64,000 nucleotides of DNA from JAJCYX01 sp965243825. Lineage in GTDB: Bacteria > Chloroflexota > Dehalococcoidia > Lucifugimonadales > Lucifugimonadaceae. The notes beneath the pieces are model-generated. The model searched no databases. It saw only the letters and a program-made list of their open reading frames with translations, and was not told the DNA's origin. Below, piece by piece: positions 54,111-62,238 of the stretch. Every line of letters starts with the position of its first letter. The stretch's first letter is position 1. The stretch is taken from the NCBI GenBank assembly GCA_965243825.1, contig CBDEVT010000001.1:2480001-2544000 (forward strand), given 5' to 3'. The translations under genes and the position numbers were made by a program.

Positions 54111-56174
54111 ATGAAGAAAAAGAATCGCCTGGCCAAAGAGACGAGTCCTTATCTCCTTCAGCATCAGTACAACCCGGTTGACTGGTTCTCCTGGGGGGAC
54201 GAGGCGTTCGAGTTAGCACGATCAACCGACCGACCGATCATGCTCAGCGTTGGATATTCGGCCTGCCACTGGTGTCATGTCATGGAGCGCGAATCCTTCG
54301 AGAACGAAGAGATCGCCGCCATTATGAACAGGCTCTTTGTGAACATCAAGGTTGATCGTGAGGAGCGGCCAGATGTTGACTCAATCTACATGACAGCTGT
54401 CCAATCAATGACAGGTCATGGTGGATGGCCCATGACGGTGTTCATGACACCGGATGGTAAACCGTTCTTTGGTGGTACTTACTTTCCGAACGAAGACCGC
54501 GGTGGATTGCCAGCGTTTCCTCGGGTTCTTGAGGCCGTCTCTGAGGCTTATCACGACCCTGAACGGAAAGAACAACTGCTTAGCACCTCATCAAATGTGA
54601 TATCTCGAATTCAGTCGCTTGCAGCAGTACGCCAGAGCCAGGAGCCGATCTCACACGATGTTGTTGATGCCGCAGCTACCGCATTCCAGCGCGAATTCGA
54701 TCCGGAGCATGGCGGGATGGGAATACAACCCAAGTTTCCGCAACCGATGGACTACGAACTGCTACTGAGGCACTGGACACGTACCGGCGATGAGGCGTCG
54801 CTAAATATGGTCATCACAACCCTCAGAAAGATGGCCCGAGGCGGCATCTATGACCAGGTTGGCGGAGGGTTCGCCCGGTACTCGGTGGATACCTACTGGC
54901 TAGTACCGCACTTCGAGAAGATGCTGTACGACAACGCCCAGTTAGCGTCGCTGTATCTGCACGCCTGGCAAGCGACTGGTGAGCCCCTTTTCAAACAGAT
55001 AGTGGAAGAAACTCTGACATACGTCGAGCGAGAGATGACACACGAGGACGGAGGCTTCTACTCAGCACAAGACGCCGATTCTGAGGGCGAAGAAGGCAAG
55101 TTCTATGTCTGGTTGGCACAGGAAATCGACGAAATTCTTGGGCCCGAACTTGGCAAGACAACTCGTGCTTACTGGAACGTCACAAGAGATGGTAACTTTG
55201 AGGGCAAGAACATCCTCAATGTGCCGAAGGATCCGGCAGAAGTCGCGGCCGAGCTGGAACTGACTGAAGGAAAGCTCAGGGCTCAGATCGATGAGGCGCG
55301 CACGAAGCTCTACAACTCGCGCTCTGAACGGGTCTGGCCTGGCCTCGACAACAAAGTGCTCACGTCATGGAATTCGCTGATGATGAAGGCATTTGCCGAA
55401 TGCGGCGCAGCGTTGGACAGGCAGGATTGGATCGATGCTGCTGTAAAGAATGCCGATTTCATACTGGGCACTATGCGAGTCGAAGGCCGGTTAATGCGGA
55501 CCTGGAGTCAAACTGAGTCCGGTTCGGGCAAGTCTCATCTCAAGGCTTATCTAGAAGATTACGCGATGTTAGTTGATGGTTTGCTCACGCTTTACGAAGC
55601 TACATTTGATCCGCGCTGGTTTGAGGAAGCAACGCGCACCGCAGATGAGATGATCGAGCTGTTCTGGTCTTATGACGAAGCCGTGTTCTTTGACACTGGC
55701 AGCGACCATGAGGAGTTGCTGGTCAGGCCAAGAGACATTTTTGACAACGCGATTCCATCAGGCGGCTCAACCGCGGCTTTTGCCTTGCTCAGATTGGCGA
55801 TATTTACGGGCGAGCCCGCGTATCACCGGACAGCCACGGCATCTCTAAGGGCCGTGCGCGATATGGCGGTGAGCGCGCCACAAGGGACTGCCCATTGGAT
55901 CAACGCGATCGATGTCTACAGCACTACGGCACAGGAGATCGTGATAGTTGGTTCCCCGACAGATCCTACGACACAGCAAATGATCAAAACTGCACGCCGT
56001 GGATTCAACCCGAATCGCGTGATTGCGTCTGCGGTGGATAGCAGCGCTATCGAGTCGCCGCTATTCGAGGATCGTCCCCAGGTCGGAGGAAAACCGACCG
56101 CGTTCGTTTGCGAGAACTATGCATGCAAACTGCCCGTTACATCTCCCGACGAGTTGGCCAAACAACTAGTCTGA
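54111..56174 (+). CDS. YyaL-type thioredoxin-domain / six-hairpin protein
   Basis: A 687-aa protein of the DUF255/YyaL (spermatogenesis-associated protein 20) family. ETSPYLLQHQYNPVDWFSWG opens, and GYSACHWCHVMERESFENEE holds the conserved CxxC of a thioredoxin fold. VDREERPDVDSIYMTAVQ follows. The long C-terminal part is an (alpha/alpha)6 barrel (GGFARYSVDTYWLVPHFEKM, DGGFYSAQDADSEGEEGKFY). The family is common, has an uncertain role and is sometimes called an epimerase-like N-acylglucosamine relative. It is cytoplasmic. It overlaps the convergent marR-type stop by nine bases. Confidence 0.92.
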   Translation: MKKKNRLAKETSPYLLQHQYNPVDWFSWGDEAFELARSTDRPIMLSVGYSACHWCHVMERESFENEEIAAIMNRLFVNIKVDREERPDVDSIYMTAVQSMTGHGGWPMTVFMTPDGKPFFGGTYFPNEDRGGLPAFPRVLEAVSEAYHDPERKEQLLSTSSNVISRIQSLAAVRQSQEPISHDVVDAAATAFQREFDPEHGGMGIQPKFPQPMDYELLLRHWTRTGDEASLNMVITTLRKMARGGIYDQVGGGFARYSVDTYWLVPHFEKMLYDNAQLASLYLHAWQATGEPLFKQIVEETLTYVEREMTHEDGGFYSAQDADSEGEEGKFYVWLAQEIDEILGPELGKTTRAYWNVTRDGNFEGKNILNVPKDPAEVAAELELTEGKLRAQIDEARTKLYNSRSERVWPGLDNKVLTSWNSLMMKAFAECGAALDRQDWIDAAVKNADFILGTMRVEGRLMRTWSQTESGSGKSHLKAYLEDYAMLVDGLLTLYEATFDPRWFEEATRTADEMIELFWSYDEAVFFDTGSDHEELLVRPRDIFDNAIPSGGSTAAFALLRLAIFTGEPAYHRTATASLRAVRDMAVSAPQGTAHWINAIDVYSTTAQEIVIVGSPTDPTTQQMIKTARRGFNPNRVIASAVDSSAIESPLFEDRPQVGGKPTAFVCENYACKLPVTSPDELAKQLV

Positions 56175-56651
56175 ACTGGACGTAGATGCAACGCGGTTGC
56201 TCTGGTCGATCCGTTCGAGAATATCCATTGCATCCCTGAGAGTTCTCAACTCGGCTACTGGCAGCCCGGAAAGCTCCCTGGCGACATTCTGCACACGCTG
56301 CCTCCTGCCTTCCTCCATGAGTGCGAGCCCTTTCGCCGTCGCACTAACCCTTACAACACGACCGTCGTCGGATCGTTTGCCTCGGTCCACCAGACCCAGG
56401 TCCTCGAGATAATTGACGATGCGAGTTATCGCCGGTAGCGACACCATCTCCATAGCTGCCAATTCACTGATCGACTTCGGCCCCGCAAAGGCAAGTATCG
56501 ATAGTAAAGACAGCCTCTCCGGAGTCAGGCCCTTGGATCTGTCTGCAGTTCTCGACCGACGCAGTACATGTATCGCTACTGAATGGAGACGATTCGCAAC
56601 ACTGTTGAGAAGGTCATCTGACATACCTTTCGGCAGGGGAGGAGTTGACAT
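56166..56651 (-). CDS. MarR-family transcriptional regulator
   Basis: A 161-aa winged-helix regulator. SLLSILAFAGPKSISELAAM, VSLPAITRIVNYLEDLGLVD (recognition helix) and VDRGKRSDDGRVVRVSATAKG (wing) are classic MarR. It begins at the ATG at 56651 and diverges from a VOC-family gene. Two matching palindromes (TTAACACTGTTAA and CTTAACAATGTTAAG) occupy the shared spacer, so it very probably represses itself and the VOC gene. The ligand is unknown. Confidence 0.93.
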   Translation of the reverse strand: MSTPPLPKGMSDDLLNSVANRLHSVAIHVLRRSRTADRSKGLTPERLSLLSILAFAGPKSISELAAMEMVSLPAITRIVNYLEDLGLVDRGKRSDDGRVVRVSATAKGLALMEEGRRQRVQNVARELSGLPVAELRTLRDAMDILERIDQSNRVASTSSSD

Positions 56652-56657
56652 GAATAC

Positions 56658-56707
56658 TTAACACTGTTAATTTTTCAGGCGATCTGAATATGCTTAACAA
56701 TGTTAAG
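56658..56707. promoter_or_regulatory. Paired MarR-type operators
   Basis: TTAACACTGTTAA (56658-56670) and the 15-bp CTTAACA-A-TGTTAAG (56693-56707). Each is a palindrome with one central base, and they share the half-site TTAACA. Centres are 36 bp apart. They sit right before the MarR start and about 55 bp before the VOC ATG, as expected for autorepression and control of both genes. Confidence 0.85.
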
Positions 56708-56762
56708 TACAATGGCTTGGGTCTGCAAGCGCCACGAATCACCAGATGGAGACGCCAGAGTG

Positions 56763-57143
56763 ATGGACCAGGGACCGATTCAATCAGTGGGTCAGATCCA
56801 CATCTCGGTGACCGACATCGACCGGGCAGTCAGTTTCTATCGAGATACGTTGGGTATGCCGCTTCTATTCCAGGTACCAGGTCAAGACATGGCGTTTTTC
56901 CAGTGCGGTGAAGTCAGGCTGTACCTTGGGGTACCTGAATCGGAAGAGTTCAGATCAAAGTCCGTCCACTACTATCGTGTGAGTTCGATCGACAACGCTT
57001 TCGATGCACTTAGCCACAGAGGGGTCGAGTTTCGAGATCGGCCGCACATGGTGCACAGTGATGGAACCACCGAGCTCTGGTTAGCGTTTTTCAACGACCC
57101 TGATGGTAACCACCTCGCTCTCATGGAAGAGCGATCAAGCTAG
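56763..57143 (+). CDS. VOC-family (glyoxalase/bleomycin-resistance-like) protein
   Basis: 126 aa from the ATG at 56763, MDQGPIQSVGQIHISVTDID. An earlier ATG at 56700 falls inside the operator, so it is unlikely. RAVSFYRDTLGMPLLFQVPG and the paired HYYRVSSIDNAFDALSHRGV with FFNDPDGNHLALMEER give the beta-alpha-beta-beta-beta units and two of the metal sites (His in IHIS, Glu near the end). Members include glyoxalases, dioxygenases and drug-binding proteins. Control by the adjacent MarR gene suggests a role in resistance or in detoxifying the MarR ligand. Confidence 0.88.
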   Translation: MDQGPIQSVGQIHISVTDIDRAVSFYRDTLGMPLLFQVPGQDMAFFQCGEVRLYLGVPESEEFRSKSVHYYRVSSIDNAFDALSHRGVEFRDRPHMVHSDGTTELWLAFFNDPDGNHLALMEERSS

Positions 57144-57215
57144 CTACGAAGCAGGTGCTCCACAGCAGATGCGTTGAGTTTCTTTTGATCTCTTCACCGA
57201 CATACAATTCAGCAT

Positions 57216-57785
57216 ATGTCGCGATTGATTCTGATCAGACACTCACTGCCACAGATCTCTGAAGAGTTACCTGCACGGAAGTGGGTTCTCGGCAGTGAAG
57301 GACGACTCCGTGCATCGAACATGGCGATAGCCGTCGCGGCGATGCGTCCGGCCTCCCTTCATTCGAGCACGGAAGTCAAGGCATTACAAACTGCGGAGCA
57401 CATAGCCGCCCTGACCGGTTTGGAACCGGGATCCGACTCTCGTTTCGATGAGCAAGATAGAACGAATGAGATTTTTTTGGAACGCGATGCGTTCCGGGCA
57501 TCAATCGCAGCAGCGCTAAACAACCCGACTGAGCTGCGGTTCGGGGCGGAAACGATTTCTGATGCGACTTCGCGGCTGGAGCGAGGTGTTTCTGAGGCTG
57601 CCGACAATCTGCCACCAGAAGGAGACCTTGTTATTGTCTCTCACGGAACGATTTTGTCAGCCTACATAGCCGCCAAGGTAGGTATAGATCCGGTTGAATT
57701 CTGGCGTTCGCTGAGTCTGCCGGGGATAGTGGTGTTGAACTGGCCGGAACCGGATCGCATCGTACTTCGGCAGAATTTCGATTAA
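57216..57785 (+). CDS. Histidine phosphatase-superfamily protein
   Basis: A 189-aa phosphoglycerate-mutase/phosphatase fold protein. RLILIRHSLPQISEEL holds the catalytic His in RHS (the family usually has RHG/RHA). SSTEVKALQTAEHIAALTGL has the second Arg-type segment, and LVIVSHGTILSAYIAAK the distal His. The Asp/Glu acid is likely in FDEQDRTNEIF. It probably removes phosphate from a small molecule. It stands between the VOC gene (72 bp) and a convergent epimerase. Confidence 0.85.
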   Translation: MSRLILIRHSLPQISEELPARKWVLGSEGRLRASNMAIAVAAMRPASLHSSTEVKALQTAEHIAALTGLEPGSDSRFDEQDRTNEIFLERDAFRASIAAALNNPTELRFGAETISDATSRLERGVSEAADNLPPEGDLVIVSHGTILSAYIAAKVGIDPVEFWRSLSLPGIVVLNWPEPDRIVLRQNFD

Positions 57786-57791
57786 CTGCCT

Positions 57792-58577
57792 TTAGAACGC
57801 TCCGTGTCTTCCTGATGGTGGGGTGCGCATCTGTTTGTTCCACAGAGCTTCGACGTGGTACCGAGGCCGCCAGCCGAGAATATTTCGGATTTTGTCATTG
57901 TTGAATTTGCGATGTGGAATATCCGGGAAGACGAAGAATGTCTCGATGCTGGAAGGTAATTTCGCTTCTGGCACCTCGACGGCACATCGAATGGCCGTTC
58001 CGCAGTCGGGCCAAGCAGTCGAGTAGGGCGTCATATCGCTGTGATAGTCCGGTTCTTTTTCAGGTCCACCCAGATTCCACGTGTGCTTCATGTTGTAGTA
58101 CAGGAGCGTCAAGGCAGTGATTCCATGACGCTCAGCGAAGACGCGGACAATCTCCTGACCAAGCGCCTTGGTGTGCGCGTAAAGTCGGGTACCAGGCGCG
58201 GGTGGCATATCTGGATTCAGATCGAAATCCCAATCTTCGTACTGTGGCCCGGCGAGTTGGTAGTGCGGCCCTGTGTTGATCACTCTTGGTACGCCGTGTT
58301 CTCTCGCGGCGACCATCATGTTGTAGTTGCCGCGTGTGTTCACATCGAACGCTATCTGTCGATGTGGTCGGAGCACAGAAAGGTTGATGATGCAGTCTGC
58401 GCCTTCTGCAGCGCTGATCACGCCGTCCAGGTCGTCCACAGACACCTGCCGGTATTCGTGCTTCAAACCTTCAGGTTTTTCGTTGATATCGGTTACGAGC
58501 AACTCGTGGCGCCCATCGAGCGCACGAATCACCCAGGGCCCAAGCATTCCGTTGCCACCAAGTATCAGTATCTTCAT
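57792..58577 (-). CDS. NAD-dependent epimerase/dehydratase-family protein (extended SDR)
   Basis: A 261-aa Rossmann enzyme. MKILILGGNGMLGPWVIRAL supplies GxGxxG. DCIINLSVLRPHRQIAFDVN is strand 4 and the catalytic Ser region. VINTGPHYQLAGPQYEDW follows, and RLYAHTKALGQEIVRV carries a Tyr/Lys pair of YxxxK form (YAHTK). It is likely a sugar-acid or nucleotide-sugar dehydrogenase. Together with the next gene upstream (40 bp) it forms a two-gene unit; both start with KIL and a Rossmann motif. Confidence 0.88.
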   Translation of the reverse strand: MKILILGGNGMLGPWVIRALDGRHELLVTDINEKPEGLKHEYRQVSVDDLDGVISAAEGADCIINLSVLRPHRQIAFDVNTRGNYNMMVAAREHGVPRVINTGPHYQLAGPQYEDWDFDLNPDMPPAPGTRLYAHTKALGQEIVRVFAERHGITALTLLYYNMKHTWNLGGPEKEPDYHSDMTPYSTAWPDCGTAIRCAVEVPEAKLPSSIETFFVFPDIPHRKFNNDKIRNILGWRPRYHVEALWNKQMRTPPSGRHGAF

Positions 58578-58616
58578 GAGTCATTCTTGTCGGACATCTC
58601 TGCGTACCGGCGATAG

Positions 58617-59273
58617 CTAGCTGGTGGCTCCAAGGGAATCCTGAGCCGTGTGCGTCAAGTAACGCTGGTTAGACACATGCCCTTGAACGTGAATATCTTG
58701 CCATTGAGGTGCTGACTCTGACGTCAGAGCACCAGTTATCGCGTCGATGGCATCCTCGCTGCAGGTGGCGGCAGATTCACCGGTCGATTCCGCAGAATCA
58801 AGGTTGCCTGCAACAATTGGGAAACCCAGGCGTAGGGTTACGACCTGTATCAGGCGATCTCTGGCGAATTCTTTGCAGACCACTTCGCCGAGGTGGCAAG
58901 CCAACAGCGGCACATCATCGGTTGGCGGCAAGCTACGCCATTTTTCGGTCACAGTCAGATTCTCTTCATAATCAGAAAACAGCTTCAAACTGCTGATATA
59001 CACGCAGCGTTTCACCCCGGCCTCTGACGCGGCAAAAAGCAAATTGTAGAGCTGTCTCGTAGAGTGATCTATGATCGATGTTGCGTCGGTTGGTTCCCGG
59101 TTGTAGCCAAATACCACCAGAGCGTCGACGCCCTTAACCAGAGAGTCGGTGGAGTCATCGTGCCCAACTGCCGTGTCGTAAGGGACGATGGTCACTTGAT
59201 GTCCCTGACCCTCAAGAGCCCGGGACAGCTCATGGCCCAACCACCAGTCGCCATCCCTGATAAGAATCTTCAA
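58617..59273 (-). CDS. NAD(P)-binding SDR-like protein, degenerate nucleotide motif
   Basis: A 218-aa atypical SDR-fold protein. MKILIRDGDWWLGHELSRAL keeps the strand and helix but has DGDWWLG where partners have GGNGMLG. VDALVVFGYNREPTDATSII and VKRCVYISSLKLFSDYEENL are strands 4 and 5. No YxxxK is seen, and it is shorter than its neighbour. It may be an atypical or inactive partner of the epimerase downstream, perhaps a heterodimer subunit (inference). Confidence 0.75.
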   Translation of the reverse strand: MKILIRDGDWWLGHELSRALEGQGHQVTIVPYDTAVGHDDSTDSLVKGVDALVVFGYNREPTDATSIIDHSTRQLYNLLFAASEAGVKRCVYISSLKLFSDYEENLTVTEKWRSLPPTDDVPLLACHLGEVVCKEFARDRLIQVVTLRLGFPIVAGNLDSAESTGESAATCSEDAIDAITGALTSESAPQWQDIHVQGHVSNQRYLTHTAQDSLGATS

Positions 59274-59425
59274 CGTACTATTCCGCGTTATGGGGTAAAA
59301 GCTTTTCCGCCGTTATCTTAGCGCGTCGCGCTTTCTGGTGTGGCGGTCATGAGCTGAGTGATTTAAGGGCTGTTCGTGGCGATCTTTGAGTTCGAAGTGC
59401 GGTGATTGTATAGAGTTAAACAGAT

Positions 59426-60034
59426 ATGCTCCCACTGTCACTGAAATCGACCTCTCTAATGGCGGTGTTGTCCGCATTTACCTGCGTCGCTATCTCTTGT
59501 GCAAGTGACTCACCATCGACGGCTGCTCCAGACTCTAGCGCGGAGCCTACAGTTACCCCACTTACCTCGTATGTGACCACCGAACCGCATGCTGGAATCA
59601 CCTCGCTCAGGTGCGAGGCCTGTGACCAGGTGGAAGTTCTCGGAGTCACGGGTCCCGAAACCATCGAAACCGTTGAAGGCCCGATGAGGCTATACGGCGC
59701 TTTTGTTGCACCTGAGGAGGAGAACTGTGTTGAACTGGCTACTATGCGTTTGACCGAGCTCGCCTCTTCAGCTGTTCGTGTGGAAGAAAGCACGCGCCTG
59801 TTTGATTCGAGCGGCACCCCGATCAGGTACCTCTACACGGAAGGCGGTGACTCGATTGATGAGATCTTCATTCGCGAAGGGTTGGCGCGGAGCAACGCAT
59901 TTGAAGGCGTGCATTCACCGTGGCTACTGATCACGGCTGATAAAGCCCGACGTGACCGCAGCGGATGCATCTGGGAGAACTTTGACAGGATGTTTCCGCA
60001 ACGCACCCCTCGTGCCCCTGGGCCAGTCAATTAG
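59426..60034 (+). CDS. SNase-fold lipoprotein, active site degenerate
   Basis: A 202-aa lipoprotein; MAVLSAFTCVAISC is the signal with Cys near residue 25, followed by a Ser/Pro/Thr linker. The thermonuclease OB fold starts near residue 60 (DQVEVLGVTGPETIETVEG). MRLYGAFVAPEEENCVELA matches the Arg and APE segment, and FDSSGTPIRYLYTEGG the next strand. FIREGLARSNAFEG with SPWLLITADKARRDRSGCIW complete the fold. The Arg of DxxGR is replaced by Thr (DSSGT) and the DTPE Asp is missing, so nuclease activity is doubtful. It may bind ligands. Confidence 0.78.
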   Translation: MLPLSLKSTSLMAVLSAFTCVAISCASDSPSTAAPDSSAEPTVTPLTSYVTTEPHAGITSLRCEACDQVEVLGVTGPETIETVEGPMRLYGAFVAPEEENCVELATMRLTELASSAVRVEESTRLFDSSGTPIRYLYTEGGDSIDEIFIREGLARSNAFEGVHSPWLLITADKARRDRSGCIWENFDRMFPQRTPRAPGPVN

Positions 60035-60042
60035 ATTCAGTG

Positions 60043-62034
60043 TTATTCCTTTTGACCCAGCCTCTCCGTAACCTCTTTGACCGCTTCCACTGAGTTCTTG
60101 GAGATGTCGTCTACCGCGTCCAGAACCCCCATCGACACCTCAGCGATCGCCTCATACCTGTTTACATCTGGCATGTTTTCCGCGAACTCGCCGGCAGCTT
60201 CAATGATCGTTTCTGCAGCCTCTTCTGGTTTCAGGCCCGAAGCTGCGGCCGTTTCCACAGCACCGTACCCCGCACCGTAAGCGGCATCGAGTGAACTTCG
60301 CCTGGACTTCCCAAGACCCCGCATCAACGTTCGCGCTGTACGGCCTAATACCCGAGTCGCATCTTCTTCCAACGCGCTGGCAGACCGCAGAGATCCGATC
60401 AACATTTGCCTCGCCAGCGATTCTGTTTCTCGCCCGGCTCTTTGCGCTACGTTGCGTGTTGCGTCCGCCGCGCGAGTCGCGACTCTTGCAGTCTCGCCAA
60501 CTTGATACGCCGTGACTCCGACAGCTACATCAAGCCCGGGTACCGAAGTGCGTCGAGCGGTTTCAAATGGCAGGTTGAACAGGGTTGACACACCGGGGAC
60601 AGACGACATCGGCCTCGCCAGACCTCGCATCGGACCCATCAACTCATCCATCACCACATTCCGGTCGACTTCACCCTCCTCTTTGACCAGGGCTAGTACT
60701 CCGAGAGTTGTCAGGCCAAGCAAGAATGCAATCGCGAATAGGAAATCAAATCCTGTGAGGAAGAATGGGCTGAAACTCGTGACATCACCATTGTTGAGGA
60801 ACTCGAACGAGATTCGAAAAGATCTGGTGTCAAAGAAATCTGCAAAAAGCCCACCGAGAAGTGGTCCTAAAGCAGCTCCCATGCTGATCGACAGGCTTGA
60901 GGCCGCCAAATACGAAGTGCTTTTACCGTCTGGAGCCAACTTCATAGCGATTGTCCCGTGGGTGACGTTCATTCCTGCGGTGGCTATTCCGGCAAGAACA
61001 TGAAGTACGACGAGAAGTGGAATCGTCAGGAAATAGCGGTCCGGCAAGGTTGTGAAGGCCCAGCCGAGTATCACCAGGAAGTACAGAGAAACAGACGCGC
61101 TCAAGATTGGCTTGGCCCCAAACCGGTCAACCATACGTCCCCACGGCCCGAGGAACAGGATATTGGCCAGCTGGCTCAGTGCCGTTAAGGCCATCACTGC
61201 CGATACGGGCAGCCCAATGACCTGGATCATGTAGACAGCAAAAAACGGGATGGCTAGATGCATCGCCAGCGTGGAAACGAACTTGAAGCGGACAAGGTGC
61301 TTGTAAGAAGGGTCTTTAAGCGGCTCAAGGACAGACGAAATGAGGGAACGTTGGTCACCTTCCGGTTTCGGTGCCATGCGTCGTTCTGGCATTCGCAAGA
61401 TGAAGACCCAGGTGAGTACACCGAGTGACAGTGCTGCCCCAAGAATCGGGTAGGCAAAGCCCTGGGCTATGGCCGTATCACTGTTGGCATTCTCACGCCA
61501 GTAATCGGCAAAAATCGCTCCGCCAAGTCCCAGAGACATACCGAGCGCCGTTGCGAACCTCAACCTCCGAGCGAAGAACGCACCTCTTTGCGACGCAGGA
61601 ACAAGTTCTCTCATCCAGGACAGCCAGGGGACATTGAAAAAGGGAGTGATCGAGCTCCGTATTGCGATGAAAGCGAGCAACAGGCTGATAGCCAGCGTCC
61701 CCGGTGCGTCTATTAGGAATGGGATTAACGCCGCTGGGAGCCAGATCGTGTTGGCGACGATCATCGTCACTACAGCTATCGCTTTGCGTTTCCGTATTTT
61801 CTCGGTCAGCGCAATCGAAACGATCTGGAGCGGTTGGAATATGAAGGGGAGGGCGGCAAGAATGCCAATCTGCGCATTGCTGGCACCCAGTGAAAGTGCG
61901 TAAGCGGCCATGAAGCCGCCTGTGGTGATGGCATCGAACCCCATCCCCGTCGTTCCCTGCAAAGTGAGCGCGCGAAGACCCGACTGAACATCGGATTCGT
62001 TTAGTTCCTCTTTAGGTTGAAGTGCAGAGAACAT
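60043..62034 (-). CDS. MFS transporter with long Ala-rich C-terminal domain
   Basis: 663 aa, about 200 longer than usual. The first 450 residues hold 12 hydrophobic helices (TTGGFMAAYALSLGASNAQIG, FLGPWGRMVDRFGAKPILSA; SITPFFNVPWLSWMRELVP) as in the MFS family. From residue about 460 a cytoplasmic tail has DELMGPMRGLARPMSSVPGV, then a long Ala/Arg/Glu-rich helix series (ARVATRAADATRNVAQRAGR) and ends KNSVEAVKEVTERLGQ. The tail has no named family; it may form a coiled coil that binds a partner or lipid. The substrate is unknown. Convergent with the SNase-fold gene. Confidence 0.85.
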   Translation of the reverse strand: MFSALQPKEELNESDVQSGLRALTLQGTTGMGFDAITTGGFMAAYALSLGASNAQIGILAALPFIFQPLQIVSIALTEKIRKRKAIAVVTMIVANTIWLPAALIPFLIDAPGTLAISLLLAFIAIRSSITPFFNVPWLSWMRELVPASQRGAFFARRLRFATALGMSLGLGGAIFADYWRENANSDTAIAQGFAYPILGAALSLGVLTWVFILRMPERRMAPKPEGDQRSLISSVLEPLKDPSYKHLVRFKFVSTLAMHLAIPFFAVYMIQVIGLPVSAVMALTALSQLANILFLGPWGRMVDRFGAKPILSASVSLYFLVILGWAFTTLPDRYFLTIPLLVVLHVLAGIATAGMNVTHGTIAMKLAPDGKSTSYLAASSLSISMGAALGPLLGGLFADFFDTRSFRISFEFLNNGDVTSFSPFFLTGFDFLFAIAFLLGLTTLGVLALVKEEGEVDRNVVMDELMGPMRGLARPMSSVPGVSTLFNLPFETARRTSVPGLDVAVGVTAYQVGETARVATRAADATRNVAQRAGRETESLARQMLIGSLRSASALEEDATRVLGRTARTLMRGLGKSRRSSLDAAYGAGYGAVETAAASGLKPEEAAETIIEAAGEFAENMPDVNRYEAIAEVSMGVLDAVDDISKNSVEAVKEVTERLGQKE

Positions 62035-62238
62035 ACTGTTCTAAGCCGATAGGTGTCCGCGCTGTGTCAGAATTCTAAGCATTGGCGAAAAATTGTGACG
62101 CCTACAACCCACTAGGGCATGTGCAGGAATTTTGGCGATCGGTGCTCGTCAAAACAGCACTAGCTTGATTTATGACCGTCTTGCATGCAATCTGTTGCCG
62201 CCACATGCGAATGCAGTTTCACTAACTCGAGAAGACAA

